Below are positions 1-8,743 of a DNA stretch of 64,000 nucleotides, piece by piece. The position numbers and the translations under genes were made by a program. Under the pieces are notes generated by a model that saw nothing but the letters and a program-made list of their open reading frames with translations, did no database searches and was not told the origin of the DNA. The first letter of the stretch is position 1. Each line of letters begins with the position of its first letter. Source of the stretch: an uncultured Halieaceae bacterium (GTDB lineage: Bacteria; Pseudomonadota; Gammaproteobacteria; Pseudomonadales; Halieaceae); assembly GCA_913031575.1 (NCBI GenBank), contig CAJWEV010000001.1, positions 1-64,000 on the forward strand, in the 5' to 3' direction.

Positions 1-98
1 TCGGGGTCGCTGGTGGGCTTCATTAATAGGCCTGCGACAGCGCTCTGCGCCGTGAGGACCGTAACCGCTATCAAAACCAATTTTCTAACGAATGACAT
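1..98 (-). CDS. Secreted protein, N-terminal signal peptide only (partial)
   Basis: On the minus strand an ATG at 98 opens a frame that stays open to the window edge. It starts MSFVRKLVLIAV, continues as a hydrophobic stretch and ends in a Sec-type cleavage region around AVA/G near residue 23. A ribosome binding site, AGGGAAC, lies just upstream of the ATG. The mature protein is outside the window, so only export is supported and no function can be given. It is divergent from the alpha-hydroxy-acid oxidase gene at 264. Confidence 0.6.
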   Translation of the reverse strand, partial: MSFVRKLVLIAVTVLTAQSAVAGLLMKPTSDP

Positions 99-263
99 AG
101 TGTGTTCCCTAATCAAAAACCTGCTCGTTGTGTTCACCTTTGCTCAGCCCTATGAACTGGACAAAGTAAATCATTGAGCACTATTTATTTTGCCTATTCT
201 GCGATAAACCAAGACTGCTTTATCATGCCGTGCAGAAGATTTACTGCAAACAGGAAATGTCTA

Positions 264-1412
264 ATGCGTTTGACGGACTGTCACAACTTCGCCGACTTTC
301 GGCGCTTGGCAAGTAGGCGCCTACCTGGCCCTATTTTTCATTACATCGACGGTGCCGCCGACGACGAGGTGACTTATCGGCGTAACACTGAGGCGTACGA
401 GCAGGTAGACCTCGTACCGAATGTGTTGAATGGCGTCGATAGTGTCGACATGTCAGTGGAGGTGATGGGTCAGAAGTTGGCTATGCCCCTTTACTGTGCA
501 CCGACCGCGCTTCAGCGATTGTTTCATCACGAGGGAGAACGAGCAGTCGCGAAGGCCGCCACAAAGTTTGGCACCATGTTTGGCGTCTCATCACTGGCCA
601 CGGTCACGGTTGAGGAGATTGCCAAGCTCGCGCCGGGCCCCAAAATGTTCCAGTTCTACTTTCATAAAGATCGAGGTTTGAACGATGCGTTACTCGAGCG
701 AGCACACGCTGCAAACTTCAACGTCATGGCGCTAACGGTGGACACTATCACGGGCGGCAATCGGGAGCGCGATCTCAGAACTGGATTCACATCGCCGCCT
801 CGGCTAAGTCTTCAATCGGCATGGAGTTTCGCGACACACCCCGCTTGGGCATGGAATTTCTTTACCAAAGAAAAGTTCGATATGCCGCATCTCTCGAGTC
901 ACGTAGAGCAGGGCACTAACGTGGCAGTTTCGGTGGGCGAGTATTTTTCCAGCATGTTAGATCCGACGATGTCCTGGAAGGATGCCGAGAAGCTCTGCTC
1001 ACAATGGAACGGACAATTCGCCTTGAAGGGCATCATGTCCGTTGAAGATGCCAAGCGCGCTGTGGACATCGGTTGCACCGGGATCATGGTGTCGAATCAC
1101 GGTGGACGACAGCTGGATGGTTCGCGTGCCCCCTTTGATCAGTTAGCCGAAATTTGTGACGCGGTGGGCGATCAAATTGACGTCGTTTGTGAGGGCGGTA
1201 TTCAGCGAGGAACGCATGTCCTTAAGGCCTTATCAGTTGGCGCGAAGGCGGTTTCCGGCGGTCGCCTGTATCTTTATGCGCTGGCTGCAGCGGGACAGCT
1301 TGGAGTCGAGCGTGCGCTGGGGAACCTGAAGGCTGAGATAGAGCGTGACATGCGCTTGATGGGTGTAAGTCGTGTCAGCGATCTGAGTCGCGATAACTTA
1401 CGCTATCGATGA
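264..1412 (+). CDS. FMN-dependent alpha-hydroxy-acid oxidase/dehydrogenase (L-lactate dehydrogenase family)
   Basis: Predicted flavoenzyme that oxidises an L-2-hydroxy acid such as lactate to the 2-keto acid, with FMN bound in a TIM barrel. The 382-residue protein has the family length. Visible motifs are HYIDGAADDE near the N-terminus, the FMN-contacting Lys in FALKGI (about residue 255), the catalytic base His in SNHGGRQLDG (about residue 279) and the phosphate-binding EGGIQRG and SGGR segments. I chose ATG 264 over an in-frame ATG at 174 because AGGAAA sits 6 bases before it and the family's N-terminal helix begins there. The precise substrate (lactate, glycolate, mandelate) cannot be read from the sequence. 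It stands alone in its direction. Confidence 0.85.
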   Translation: MRLTDCHNFADFRRLASRRLPGPIFHYIDGAADDEVTYRRNTEAYEQVDLVPNVLNGVDSVDMSVEVMGQKLAMPLYCAPTALQRLFHHEGERAVAKAATKFGTMFGVSSLATVTVEEIAKLAPGPKMFQFYFHKDRGLNDALLERAHAANFNVMALTVDTITGGNRERDLRTGFTSPPRLSLQSAWSFATHPAWAWNFFTKEKFDMPHLSSHVEQGTNVAVSVGEYFSSMLDPTMSWKDAEKLCSQWNGQFALKGIMSVEDAKRAVDIGCTGIMVSNHGGRQLDGSRAPFDQLAEICDAVGDQIDVVCEGGIQRGTHVLKALSVGAKAVSGGRLYLYALAAAGQLGVERALGNLKAEIERDMRLMGVSRVSDLSRDNLRYR

Positions 1413-1446
1413 GCCTTCCCGCTATAACTGCACTTGGAAGTAGCAG

Positions 1447-1626
1447 ATGAGCGTTTTTGATTTCAATCAGCGCGCATGGGATCAACTGGGCGGTCAGCTC
1501 GATGCGGGGTTTTTGATTGCTGGTCTGTACGAGGATGACTGGGGTGGAAGTGAGCCCATCGATCAGTTCATCAAGTGTTTCGTTGCTGTCAGAGCGATTA
1601 AGCTGACCACTCAAGCACCTGACTAA
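1447..1626 (+). pseudogene. Internally deleted class I SAM-dependent methyltransferase remnant (59 codons)
   Basis: A 59-codon frame with a good ribosome binding site (GGAAG, 6 bases before ATG 1447) encodes only the two ends of a methyltransferase of about 250 residues. Residues 1-13 (FDFNQRAWDQ) match the usual N-terminus of the family. They run straight into LGGQLDAGFLIAGLYED and FVAVRAIK, which match the usual C-terminal strand region (compare GGQLxAGFxxxGxYED...ATRAVK, from memory of the family). The SAM-binding Rossmann core is missing, so it cannot be an active methyltransferase. The frame stays open across the junction, which indicates an in-frame deletion. Its last four bases overlap the 3' end of the convergent pip gene. 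Translation of the stub is possible but unproven. Confidence 0.6.
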
Positions 1627-2570
1627 GCACCTGAAAATCGATTGGTTGCTGCGACTAATGCACTGGTATTGGCCGGATCGAAGGCTGAGTGGCCCGCGTT
1701 CGCAACCATATGAAAGTTGGCCTCGGGCCAGGCTCGATGCAGTTCCCAGGCTGTTGTGGGCGGGCAAACAACGTCGTAACGGCCCTGAACGATCTCGGTA
1801 GGTATGTGACGAATGGCGTCTATGTTCTCGAGTAACTGATTGGGCGAATCGAAAAATCCACCATTCACGAAGTAATGACACTCGATTCGCGCCATTGCCA
1901 GTGCAGCTTCAGGCTCGTCTAATTTTTCCATGAAATCGGTGTTCTGATGTAGGAAGCTGGTGGACGCTTCCCAGACTGACCAGGCACGGGCTGCTGCGAG
2001 GCGCACGGTTTCGTCCTCGCTAATAAGGCGTCTGTAAAAGGCGCTGACGAGATCCGATCGCTCATCTTCCGGAATCGGTGCCAGATAGTTTTGCCAGGTG
2101 TCCGGATACAGCGAGCTGGCGCCTTCTTGATAGAACCAGCGTATTTCTTCCGGGCGGAGCAGGAATATGCCTCGGAGCACTAGCTCGGTGACGCGCTCGG
2201 GGTGTTTTTGCGCGTAGGCAATACTGAGCGTGCTGCCCCACGATCCGCCGAAAACCAACCATTGATCGATGCCAAGTTCCTCGCGCAGCTGTTCCATGTC
2301 CGCAATGAGATGCCAGGTTGTGTTGGCTTCTAATGAAGCATGGGGGGTTGAGTGACCGCAGCCGCGCTGGTCAAAGAGAACAATGCGATAGCGCTCAGGA
2401 TTAAAGAACTGCCTTGCTGCGGGAGAGGATCCTCCGCCCGGACCGCCGTGTACAAAGACACAGGGCTTACCCTCAGGATTTCCGCTCTCTTCAAAGTAGA
2501 TTGAATGACCATCACCCACCGATAGATATCCGGTTCGACAGGGCTCTAAGGGTGAATAAAGGCTTGGCAT
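1623..2570 (-). CDS. pip: Proline iminopeptidase (alpha/beta hydrolase, S33)
   Basis: Cytoplasmic aminopeptidase that releases N-terminal proline from peptides. The 315-residue protein has the S33 hallmarks: the oxyanion loop HGGPGGGSSP (residues 41-50), FDQRGCGHS (66-74), the nucleophile elbow GGSWGS with Ser110, the acid Asp266 in GRYDVVCPP, and the catalytic His294 in NAGHSAFD. Length and motif order are standard for bacterial Pip. It is convergent with the methyltransferase remnant and overlaps its end by 4 bp. No operon partner is visible. Confidence 0.93.
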   Translation of the reverse strand: MPSLYSPLEPCRTGYLSVGDGHSIYFEESGNPEGKPCVFVHGGPGGGSSPAARQFFNPERYRIVLFDQRGCGHSTPHASLEANTTWHLIADMEQLREELGIDQWLVFGGSWGSTLSIAYAQKHPERVTELVLRGIFLLRPEEIRWFYQEGASSLYPDTWQNYLAPIPEDERSDLVSAFYRRLISEDETVRLAAARAWSVWEASTSFLHQNTDFMEKLDEPEAALAMARIECHYFVNGGFFDSPNQLLENIDAIRHIPTEIVQGRYDVVCPPTTAWELHRAWPEANFHMVANAGHSAFDPANTSALVAATNRFSGA

Positions 2571-2772
2571 CGGTGAATTCTCCGTGACTGAAGCGTGCAG
2601 TGTACTGTTCTTGTGGGGTTTGATGCGATGAACCTGTGACGCATTTGAATGGATTTCTTTGATTTCCGGGGGTGGCTGGGAGTATCTTGATGCGCCTCGT
2701 TGGGCGGGCGAGAGGGCCTAGTTCAGGTCGCCCATAAAGCGTTCACAATACTCTCAAAAAAAAGGAAAGAAC

Positions 2773-5397
2773 ATGAAGCGTATCGATCTTTGGAAGCTGC
2801 TGCTGGTGCTTCCTCTGACATTCACACTCTCTAAACCTGTTTTTGCCCAGGATTCGCCAGCGGCGCCTGAGGCCAAAGAGACCGCACCTGCAGCCGAAGA
2901 GGTCCCGGATTCCTCACAGGATGGTGATTCGAAGGAAAAAGACGAAAAACCTAAAACCATCGCAGACCTGACAGAAGATACCGATCGGTTCGACGGTCTC
3001 TTCACGCTGTTCCGGGACCCGAAGACAGGTGCGACCAAAATGCTGATCGCAGGCGATCAGATCAACAAGGAATTTATCTATTTCAAGCACACCATGAATG
3101 GTGTGGTTGATGCCGGTGCGTTCACAGGGTCGTATGGTGACCAGTTTATCTTCACCATTGAGCGTCGGTTCGACAAAGTCGAGTTTGTACGCCAGAACAC
3201 TGCTTACTATTTCGACCCTGACAACGCGATTTCCCGAGCGTCTGACAAGAATATTTCCCGAGCGGTACTCGCGGTCTTGCCCGTTGCGGCTGAAGACGAG
3301 GAGTCGGGCGATATTCTGATCGATGCAGACTCGCTATTTCTCTCTGAAACTTTCGCCAACGTGGTTCGCGGACGGGGCGGTGACGACGATGGTGATCGAT
3401 TCCGTGTAGGTAAGATGGACTCTGATAAGAGTCAGATCCTTGCGCTGAAAAATTATTCGGAAAATTCGGCTGTGGAAGTCGAGTACGTTTTCAATAATCC
3501 CAAGCCGAAGAACGGTGGCAGCGATGCAGTGACTGATGCACGTAATGTGTCGATCAAGGTGCTGCATACCTTGATTGCGGTTCCCGAAAACGATTACCAG
3601 CCAAGATTTGCCGATGCACGACTCGGGTCGTTTAATGTGCAGGTGACTGACCTTACCTCGACTGATTCAGCGCCTTATCGCGATCTGCTGGAGCGTTGGC
3701 ACCTGGTCAAGAAAGACCCATCAGCGCAGATTTCCGATCCCGTTGAACCCATCACCTGGTGGATCGAAAATACAACGCCCGTAGAGTGGCGTGAGCTGAT
3801 CCGCGACGCGGCACTGGAGTGGAACAAAGCATTCGAACATGCTGGCTTCAGCAACGCCATGGAGGTCAAAGTCCAGCCTGACGATGCAGATTGGGATGCG
3901 GGTGACATTCGTTACAACGTGCTTCGCTGGACGTCATCGCCCCGACCGCCGTTTGGTGGTTACGGTCCAAGTTTTTCCAACCCTCGCACTGGCCAGCTGA
4001 TCGGCGCAGACATCATGCTCGAGTACTCCTTCTTAAACCGCTCCAAATTGACGCGTGAGCTTATTCAGGGGGAGGCCGCAGAGCCCATGATGATTGATGG
4101 CCACGATGCGCGGCTGTGCTCGGTGGGTCGAACGATCGCCGAAGGTGGTTTGATGGCAGAGATTGCACTTCAGATGACGGGCGGCGACGCTCCGATTGAG
4201 GAGCAGCTCAAGCGCGATCGTCTTTACTACCTTATCCTTCACGAGCTGGGTCATACCCTTGGTATGAACCACAACATGAAGGCGACGCAGCTGCTGTCAC
4301 CCGAGGAGCTCGAGGACCCGGCCGTGCTTGAGTCGGGTATCATTTCGGGCTCGGTGATGGACTATCCCGCCGTAAACTACGCGCCAAACCGTGAAGATCA
4401 AACACTGTTTTACACGATTGCCCCCGGCCCGTACGACGACTGGTACATCGAGTATGCCTATTCACCCGGTTTGGATGATGCGGATGCCGAGGCAGCAAGA
4501 CTCGAGGCTATCGCTGCGCGCTCCTCAGAACCTGCACTGGCATTCGGTAACGATGCGGATGATATGCGTCGCCCTGGAACCGGCATAGATCCAAGGGTAA
4601 ACATTTACGACAACAGCTCAGACTCCATTGCCTATGCATCGAATCAGATGCAGATCATGCATGACGCGCTAAATAAGACGGCTGATTGGACACCTGGTGA
4701 GGGTGACTCCTATGAAGATGTTGTCGACGGCGTTGCCTTGTTGGTTCGCTTCTGGGGTATCAACGCTGGCGTCATTTCGCGTTGGGTTGGCGGCGTCTAT
4801 GTCGACCGAGCGGTCGTTGGTCAAGAAGGTGCGACGGAGCCCTTTATTCCAGTTGAGCGCGACCGGCAGAAAGAGGCCATGGCAACGCTGGCTGAGCAAC
4901 TGTTCGGTCCTGATGCGTTTGACGTTGATGGCGGGCTATGGCGTCAAGCAGCGCCTGAGCGACGTGGGTTTGAGCACGGCGGGACAACCGAGGATCCTAA
5001 AGTTCACCGCGCTGTTTTATCGGCCCAACAGCGAGTCCTAGATCACTTACTCCATCCAACGGTGCTTAAGCGAATCACCGATACTGAACTTTACGGAAAT
5101 GAGTATCCGCTGGTTGAAGTCTTGGAAGATCTGACGGATGCGGTATTCGAAGCAGATGCAGAAGATAGCGTTAACAGCTTCCGGCGCAATCTGCAGGCAG
5201 AGTACGTCGACCGGCTAGCCATGATGGCGAGCGAAAAGGGTGCGGCTAAGTATCACAGCACAGCGCAAGCACTTGCCGTTTTGACACTGTCAGAACTCCG
5301 CGATCAGTTAGCGAGTAAGCGCCGAGGAGATCGCGTCTCTCAAGCGCATGCCAAGTTGCTGGTCATGAATATCGATCGGGCTATGGACAACGACTAA
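2773..5397 (+). CDS. Secreted zinc-dependent metalloprotease (DUF5117/DUF5118 type)
   Basis: An 874-residue exported protein with a Sec signal peptide (MKRIDLWKLLLVL..., cleavage near FA/QD at about residue 25) and a low-complexity Ala/Glu-rich linker at about 27-60. The active site HELGHTLGMNH at residues 490-500 has the metzincin form HExxHxxxxxH, followed by SGSVMDYPAVNYAPN, which resembles a Met-turn. The long N-terminal beta-rich part matches the DUF5117/5118 arrangement of bacterial metzincin-like proteins. It is likely periplasmic or outer-membrane-facing and may degrade proteins for nutrition. AAGGAAAG precedes ATG 2773, and a strong terminator follows at 5426, so the gene is probably monocistronic. 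Confidence 0.85.
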   Translation: MKRIDLWKLLLVLPLTFTLSKPVFAQDSPAAPEAKETAPAAEEVPDSSQDGDSKEKDEKPKTIADLTEDTDRFDGLFTLFRDPKTGATKMLIAGDQINKEFIYFKHTMNGVVDAGAFTGSYGDQFIFTIERRFDKVEFVRQNTAYYFDPDNAISRASDKNISRAVLAVLPVAAEDEESGDILIDADSLFLSETFANVVRGRGGDDDGDRFRVGKMDSDKSQILALKNYSENSAVEVEYVFNNPKPKNGGSDAVTDARNVSIKVLHTLIAVPENDYQPRFADARLGSFNVQVTDLTSTDSAPYRDLLERWHLVKKDPSAQISDPVEPITWWIENTTPVEWRELIRDAALEWNKAFEHAGFSNAMEVKVQPDDADWDAGDIRYNVLRWTSSPRPPFGGYGPSFSNPRTGQLIGADIMLEYSFLNRSKLTRELIQGEAAEPMMIDGHDARLCSVGRTIAEGGLMAEIALQMTGGDAPIEEQLKRDRLYYLILHELGHTLGMNHNMKATQLLSPEELEDPAVLESGIISGSVMDYPAVNYAPNREDQTLFYTIAPGPYDDWYIEYAYSPGLDDADAEAARLEAIAARSSEPALAFGNDADDMRRPGTGIDPRVNIYDNSSDSIAYASNQMQIMHDALNKTADWTPGEGDSYEDVVDGVALLVRFWGINAGVISRWVGGVYVDRAVVGQEGATEPFIPVERDRQKEAMATLAEQLFGPDAFDVDGGLWRQAAPERRGFEHGGTTEDPKVHRAVLSAQQRVLDHLLHPTVLKRITDTELYGNEYPLVEVLEDLTDAVFEADAEDSVNSFRRNLQAEYVDRLAMMASEKGAAKYHSTAQALAVLTLSELRDQLASKRRGDRVSQAHAKLLVMNIDRAMDND

Positions 5398-5425
5398 GTC
5401 CGGGATTGCTGGTATGATTAAACGT

Positions 5426-5455
5426 AAAAGGGGCTAGCGATAGCCCCTTTTACTT
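5426..5455 (+). terminator. Rho-independent terminator of the metalloprotease gene
   Basis: A perfect 11-bp stem (AAAAGGGGCTA / TAGCCCCTTTT) closes a GCGA tetraloop 29 bp after the metalloprotease stop and continues into T-rich sequence. The symmetric A and T flanks would allow it to work in both directions. Confidence 0.85.
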
Positions 5456-5602
5456 ATTATTTTCGTTGAATGCATTTATTTGATACCTCAGACTCGGTGT
5501 AGTGATTTTCGGTATCTCCGTGTCGTAACCCGTTGAAGCTGTTACGAACAACACTTAGCATCTCCCCGCCGAGTAAGTGCAGTTAAATTAGGAAATAATT
5601 TA

Positions 5603-6613
5603 GTGTCAAATCCCATTAATGACCTCATCAAAAAGAAAGGCTGGTGCGTTACCGATGGCGCTACGGGTTCCAATTTTTTTGGTCGCGGTTTAGAGGCTGG
5701 GTACCCACCCGAATTGTGGTGCGTTGAGCGTCCCGAGGAAGTGCTTTGGTTGCATGGCGAATTCCTCAAAGCAGGCGCGGACCTTATATTGACCAACAGC
5801 TTTGGTGCGAATGCACCGAGGCTCAAGTTACATAAAAGCCAGGATCGCGTTCGCGAGATTAACAAGGCGGCGGCAGAACTTGCGAGGGAGGCTGTGGACC
5901 AGTTCGCGGATTCTTCGGGTCATGAGGGGATTGTTGCTGGTTCGATGGGACCGACAGGCGAGCTCTTTGAGCCCATGGGCGACCTTACCTATGAACAGGC
6001 GGTCAGCTGCTTTAGTCATCAGGCTCATGCCTTAGCCGAGGGCGGAGTTGACGTTCTTTGGATCGAGACCATGTCTGCAAAGGAAGAGGTTGCGGCGGCC
6101 GCTGAAGCAGCAAAGACCACCGGTTTACCTGTTGCTGCAACACTCACATTTGATACTGCGCGGCGTTCCATGATGGGTGTGACTCCCACGGAGTATGCAG
6201 CGTTCGCCCGTGATATAGGCTTGGATCTGATGGGGTCGAATTGCGGTATTGGTCCTGCAGAGCTCATGGACTCAACAGTCGAGTTGATGAGAGCGGAGAC
6301 TGGTCTGCCGATCATTGCGAAGGGGAACTGCGGAATTCCTCAGTACATCGACGGTGAAATTCACTTTCATGGCAGCCCTGAACTGATGGCTCAGTACGCA
6401 TTGTATGCCCGTGACGCAGGTGCAACGGTTATTGGTGGGTGTTGTGGCGCAACCCCTGAGCACCTCGCCGCCATGGTCGATGCATTGAATTCGACATTAC
6501 TGCGACCACTGGATTCTAAGTCCATGTCAGAAGCGCTGGGTCCTGCCTGGCCGGATCTACCTACTAGCGGCGCCCGGTCGGGTGGGCGTCGAGGTCGCAG
6601 GCGCGAGGCCTAA
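5603..6613 (+). CDS. Homocysteine S-methyltransferase (betaine-homocysteine methyltransferase type)
   Basis: A 336-residue zinc enzyme predicted to transfer a methyl group, probably from betaine or S-methylmethionine, to homocysteine to give methionine. It is a (beta/alpha)8 barrel with the zinc Cys in GSNCG (Cys214) and the Cys pair in GGCCG (Cys280-Cys281), plus TDGATGSNF at the N-terminus and GSMGPTGE at 113-120. The start is GTG at 5603 with AGGAAA about 8 bases upstream. The C-terminal tail is basic and disordered (GRRGRRREA). The roughly 150-bp leader after the upstream terminator shows no riboswitch I can recognise. The methyl donor cannot be read from sequence. Confidence 0.85.
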   Translation: MSNPINDLIKKKGWCVTDGATGSNFFGRGLEAGYPPELWCVERPEEVLWLHGEFLKAGADLILTNSFGANAPRLKLHKSQDRVREINKAAAELAREAVDQFADSSGHEGIVAGSMGPTGELFEPMGDLTYEQAVSCFSHQAHALAEGGVDVLWIETMSAKEEVAAAAEAAKTTGLPVAATLTFDTARRSMMGVTPTEYAAFARDIGLDLMGSNCGIGPAELMDSTVELMRAETGLPIIAKGNCGIPQYIDGEIHFHGSPELMAQYALYARDAGATVIGGCCGATPEHLAAMVDALNSTLLRPLDSKSMSEALGPAWPDLPTSGARSGGRRGRRREA

Positions 6614-6689
6614 TTGTACAAGTAAACTGACCGAGAGCTCGAGCGGCTCACAGCTAGGCGACCTGAGGGTTCAGCGACAAACTCCTGCG

Positions 6690-7178
6690 TTAATCGAGCG
6701 TGAACTCAAATCGGTTGGCTTCGCGATTTTTCCGAACATGTCCCGCTTCAAAGACTTGGCCACTCATGGCGATGTAGACGCCGGGCGCCGCGGTTTGAAG
6801 GGCGCCAACCGCCATTCCAATATTAAAGACGGCATCAGTCGTTCGAAAACGCGCGGGGGTCAGTGCACCGGTTAGCACCACCGTTTTATTTTCAATACCA
6901 CGCAACGCCGCTGCGGTCTCAGGCATCGTATCGGTGCCATGGGTGACGATGAAGTGACTGTGCTCGCTCGCCTCAATGTGAGCACGGATAGTTGCTCGAT
7001 CTTCATTTGTGATATACAAGCTATCTTTCTTCATGATGGCCGTGACCTCGTAGCTGAAATCAACCAGTGCATCGGTCAGCATCGCCTTGACCTGTGAGTC
7101 CCCAACTTCGAACTGACTGAGCGCGTCAAAGTAGATCTTATCGATGGTGCCGCCAGTCGTGATGAATTGAATATGCAA
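6690..7178 (-). CDS. Asparaginase-type N-terminal domain protein (single domain)
   Basis: A 162-residue protein equivalent to the N-terminal domain of L-asparaginases. It has the first catalytic motif TGGTID (residues 8-13) and the second motif HGTDTMPET (around residue 80). Full asparaginases have a C-terminal domain of about 130 more residues that completes the dimer; here the gene ends cleanly at TLD. Stand-alone versions occur in Gammaproteobacteria, so it need not be a truncation. Amidohydrolase activity on asparagine is plausible but unproven. It lies downstream of the SDR gene on the same strand, with a hairpin between them, so co-transcription is uncertain. Confidence 0.7.
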   Translation of the reverse strand: MHIQFITTGGTIDKIYFDALSQFEVGDSQVKAMLTDALVDFSYEVTAIMKKDSLYITNEDRATIRAHIEASEHSHFIVTHGTDTMPETAAALRGIENKTVVLTGALTPARFRTTDAVFNIGMAVGALQTAAPGVYIAMSGQVFEAGHVRKNREANRFEFTLD

Positions 7179-7215
7179 AGGTGAAGTCCTTTTTTTGACG
7201 TATGTGACGATGTTT

Positions 7216-7239
7216 AAGGGCTACTGTGAAGCCCTTTTT
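7216..7239. terminator. Terminator-like hairpin between the SDR and asparaginase-domain genes
   Basis: A 7-bp stem (AAGGGCT / AGCCCTT) with a 7-base loop lies directly after the SDR stop codon. The T-run follows the stem on the plus strand, opposite to transcription of both neighbours, so efficiency in the minus direction is doubtful. Confidence 0.35.
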
Positions 7240-8212
7240 AGCGCTGTGACAACAGTGAGAGGGTTTCACACCAGAGCTTTTTTGCGATGTCTGAATCCAC
7301 AGCCCACTGCCTAACGCCAGTGAAATCGTTACTATCATCCGGCACCACGTGGGAGATATTACAGTCTTCACAGTAGAGGCCACCCATGCCGTTCAATGAC
7401 AGCGCAGTGGCAGCCCACAGTGACGTGGCACAGCCTTGCGAAGGCGACTTGAAAAGCTTTGCTGCCACGGCGGATGGGTTCCCATCGGAGTCTGTCCATC
7501 CAAACTCGGCCATTTCGGCGTTGCCCAAATAGCGTTGTAGCGGGGTGAAGATGCCCCCTGGATGGACCGCAAAGCTGCGTAAGCCGTTACCTTGTTCTCG
7601 GCGGTCGAGCTCGACGGCCATCAATGACTGGGCCGATTTTGCTTGACCGTAGGCCTGCCACTTATCGTAGGGGCGCTCGTCATAATTCATGTCTGAGAAG
7701 TCGACGGCGCCCATCCGATGAGCGATGGACGACAGGGTGATCAGACGTGCACCATTGGCTGCGCGCAAGGGATTTATGATCTGTTGCAACAGAGCAAAAT
7801 GACCCACGTGATTGACGCCTAACTGCCACTCCAGGCCCTGCTGTGTGCGACCCAGTGGGCACGCCATTACACCTGCATTGAAGATGGCGAGATCGATGAC
7901 GGGGTAAGCACTCGATAAATCCTCCCCATACCGGGCCACCGTTGGTAAGTCCGAGAGGTCCATGAAACCAATATGTTCAGCCGGGATGATCCCATCTAGC
8001 GTCTTTATTGCACGACCAACGTCGCGTGAGGGAACGAGAACGGTTGCGCCTGCGTTGGTCAAAGCGCGAACAGTTTCGATGCCGATACCAGAATAGCCAC
8101 CCGTGACAACGGCAGTTTTACCCGAGAGGTCGATGTTCTCCATGACTTCAGTTGCCTCAGGCTTTCGGTCAATGCCGGTATCGATTGGAGTTTGTTGGGT
8201 GGAGATGCTCAT
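7238..8212 (-). CDS. Short-chain dehydrogenase/reductase (SDR, retinol-dehydrogenase-like)
   Basis: A 324-residue NAD(P)-dependent oxidoreductase. The Rossmann motif TGGYSGIG follows a 30-residue N-terminal extension. NAGVMA, the catalytic Ser in LSSIAH and the YGQAK motif (Tyr and Lys of YxxxK) are all present. The about 40 C-terminal residues after the substrate loop, with CEDCN, resemble the retinol dehydrogenase/WW-oxidoreductase-like branch. The substrate is unknown. It is divergent from the ABA4-like gene with a short shared promoter region of about 85 bp. Confidence 0.85.
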   Translation of the reverse strand: MSISTQQTPIDTGIDRKPEATEVMENIDLSGKTAVVTGGYSGIGIETVRALTNAGATVLVPSRDVGRAIKTLDGIIPAEHIGFMDLSDLPTVARYGEDLSSAYPVIDLAIFNAGVMACPLGRTQQGLEWQLGVNHVGHFALLQQIINPLRAANGARLITLSSIAHRMGAVDFSDMNYDERPYDKWQAYGQAKSAQSLMAVELDRREQGNGLRSFAVHPGGIFTPLQRYLGNAEMAEFGWTDSDGNPSAVAAKLFKSPSQGCATSLWAATALSLNGMGGLYCEDCNISHVVPDDSNDFTGVRQWAVDSDIAKKLWCETLSLLSQR

Positions 8213-8296
8213 GGACGGTATTTCCAGTATCGAGTGATCTGTTAGTGTGGCGTGGTCACAAGCAGATGGCTACTACGATATATAGGAATAAAAACA

Positions 8297-8737
8297 ATGG
8301 CCTTAGAAACGATATTCAGCTTATGCAGTGGGCTCGCTATGGTGGGCTGGTTGGGGCTCCTATTTTTGCCTAAGTCGCCCGTCGCTCGAGAGCTATTGCC
8401 GAGCGTCATCATTCCGGTTCTTTTGGGCGTAACCTACGCCTATCTGATGTTTTCTTTCCGGGGAGTGGCGCCAGCAGAGGGCGGCTTTGGCACGCTAGCG
8501 GAGGTCAAGGCACTCTTCAGTGTTGATGCTCTCTTGCTTGCAGGATGGATTCACTATTTGGCGTTCGATCTCTTCATTGGCGCATGGATCGTTAGAGACA
8601 GTCAGACTCACGACTTGCGCCATTGGCTTGTGATTCCGTGCCTGTTCTTCACCCTTATGACGGGCCCGCTCGGACTGCTCATCTATTTGCTACTGAAACG
8701 ACTCAGCGGTAAGCCGCTGAGCCCTAAAACAACCTAG
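8297..8737 (+). CDS. ABA4-like integral membrane protein (DUF4281)
   Basis: A 146-residue protein with about four transmembrane helices. It resembles the family of plant ABA4 (neoxanthin formation) and its bacterial relatives. Visible family features are the conserved stretch WIHYLAFDLFIGAWIVRD, with polar residues inside a helix, and MTGPLGLLIYLLLK at the C-terminus. I chose ATG 8297 because AGGAAT lies 8 bases upstream; an in-frame ATG at 8252 lacks a ribosome binding site. The bacterial function is not established; a role in carotenoid or membrane chemistry would be a guess from the plant homologue. Confidence 0.75.
   Translation: MALETIFSLCSGLAMVGWLGLLFLPKSPVARELLPSVIIPVLLGVTYAYLMFSFRGVAPAEGGFGTLAEVKALFSVDALLLAGWIHYLAFDLFIGAWIVRDSQTHDLRHWLVIPCLFFTLMTGPLGLLIYLLLKRLSGKPLSPKTT
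8702..8721. repeat. Perfect inverted repeat at the end of the ABA4-like gene
   Basis: CTCAGCGG and CCGCTGAG are separated by TAAG, giving a perfect 8-bp hairpin inside the last codons of the ABA4-like gene and just before the convergent isocitrate dehydrogenase gene. It may help end transcription between the two, but no T-run follows. Confidence 0.4.
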
Positions 8738-8743
8738 GAAGTT

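Noticed and set aside
1375-1881. Minus-strand open frame of 168 codons
   Set aside because: It lies in another frame of pip and the methyltransferase remnant; its composition is Arg/Ser-rich shadow sequence.
5456-5602. Possible SAM or SAH riboswitch before the homocysteine methyltransferase gene
   Set aside because: I could not find the conserved core of any known SAM/SAH riboswitch class in the leader.
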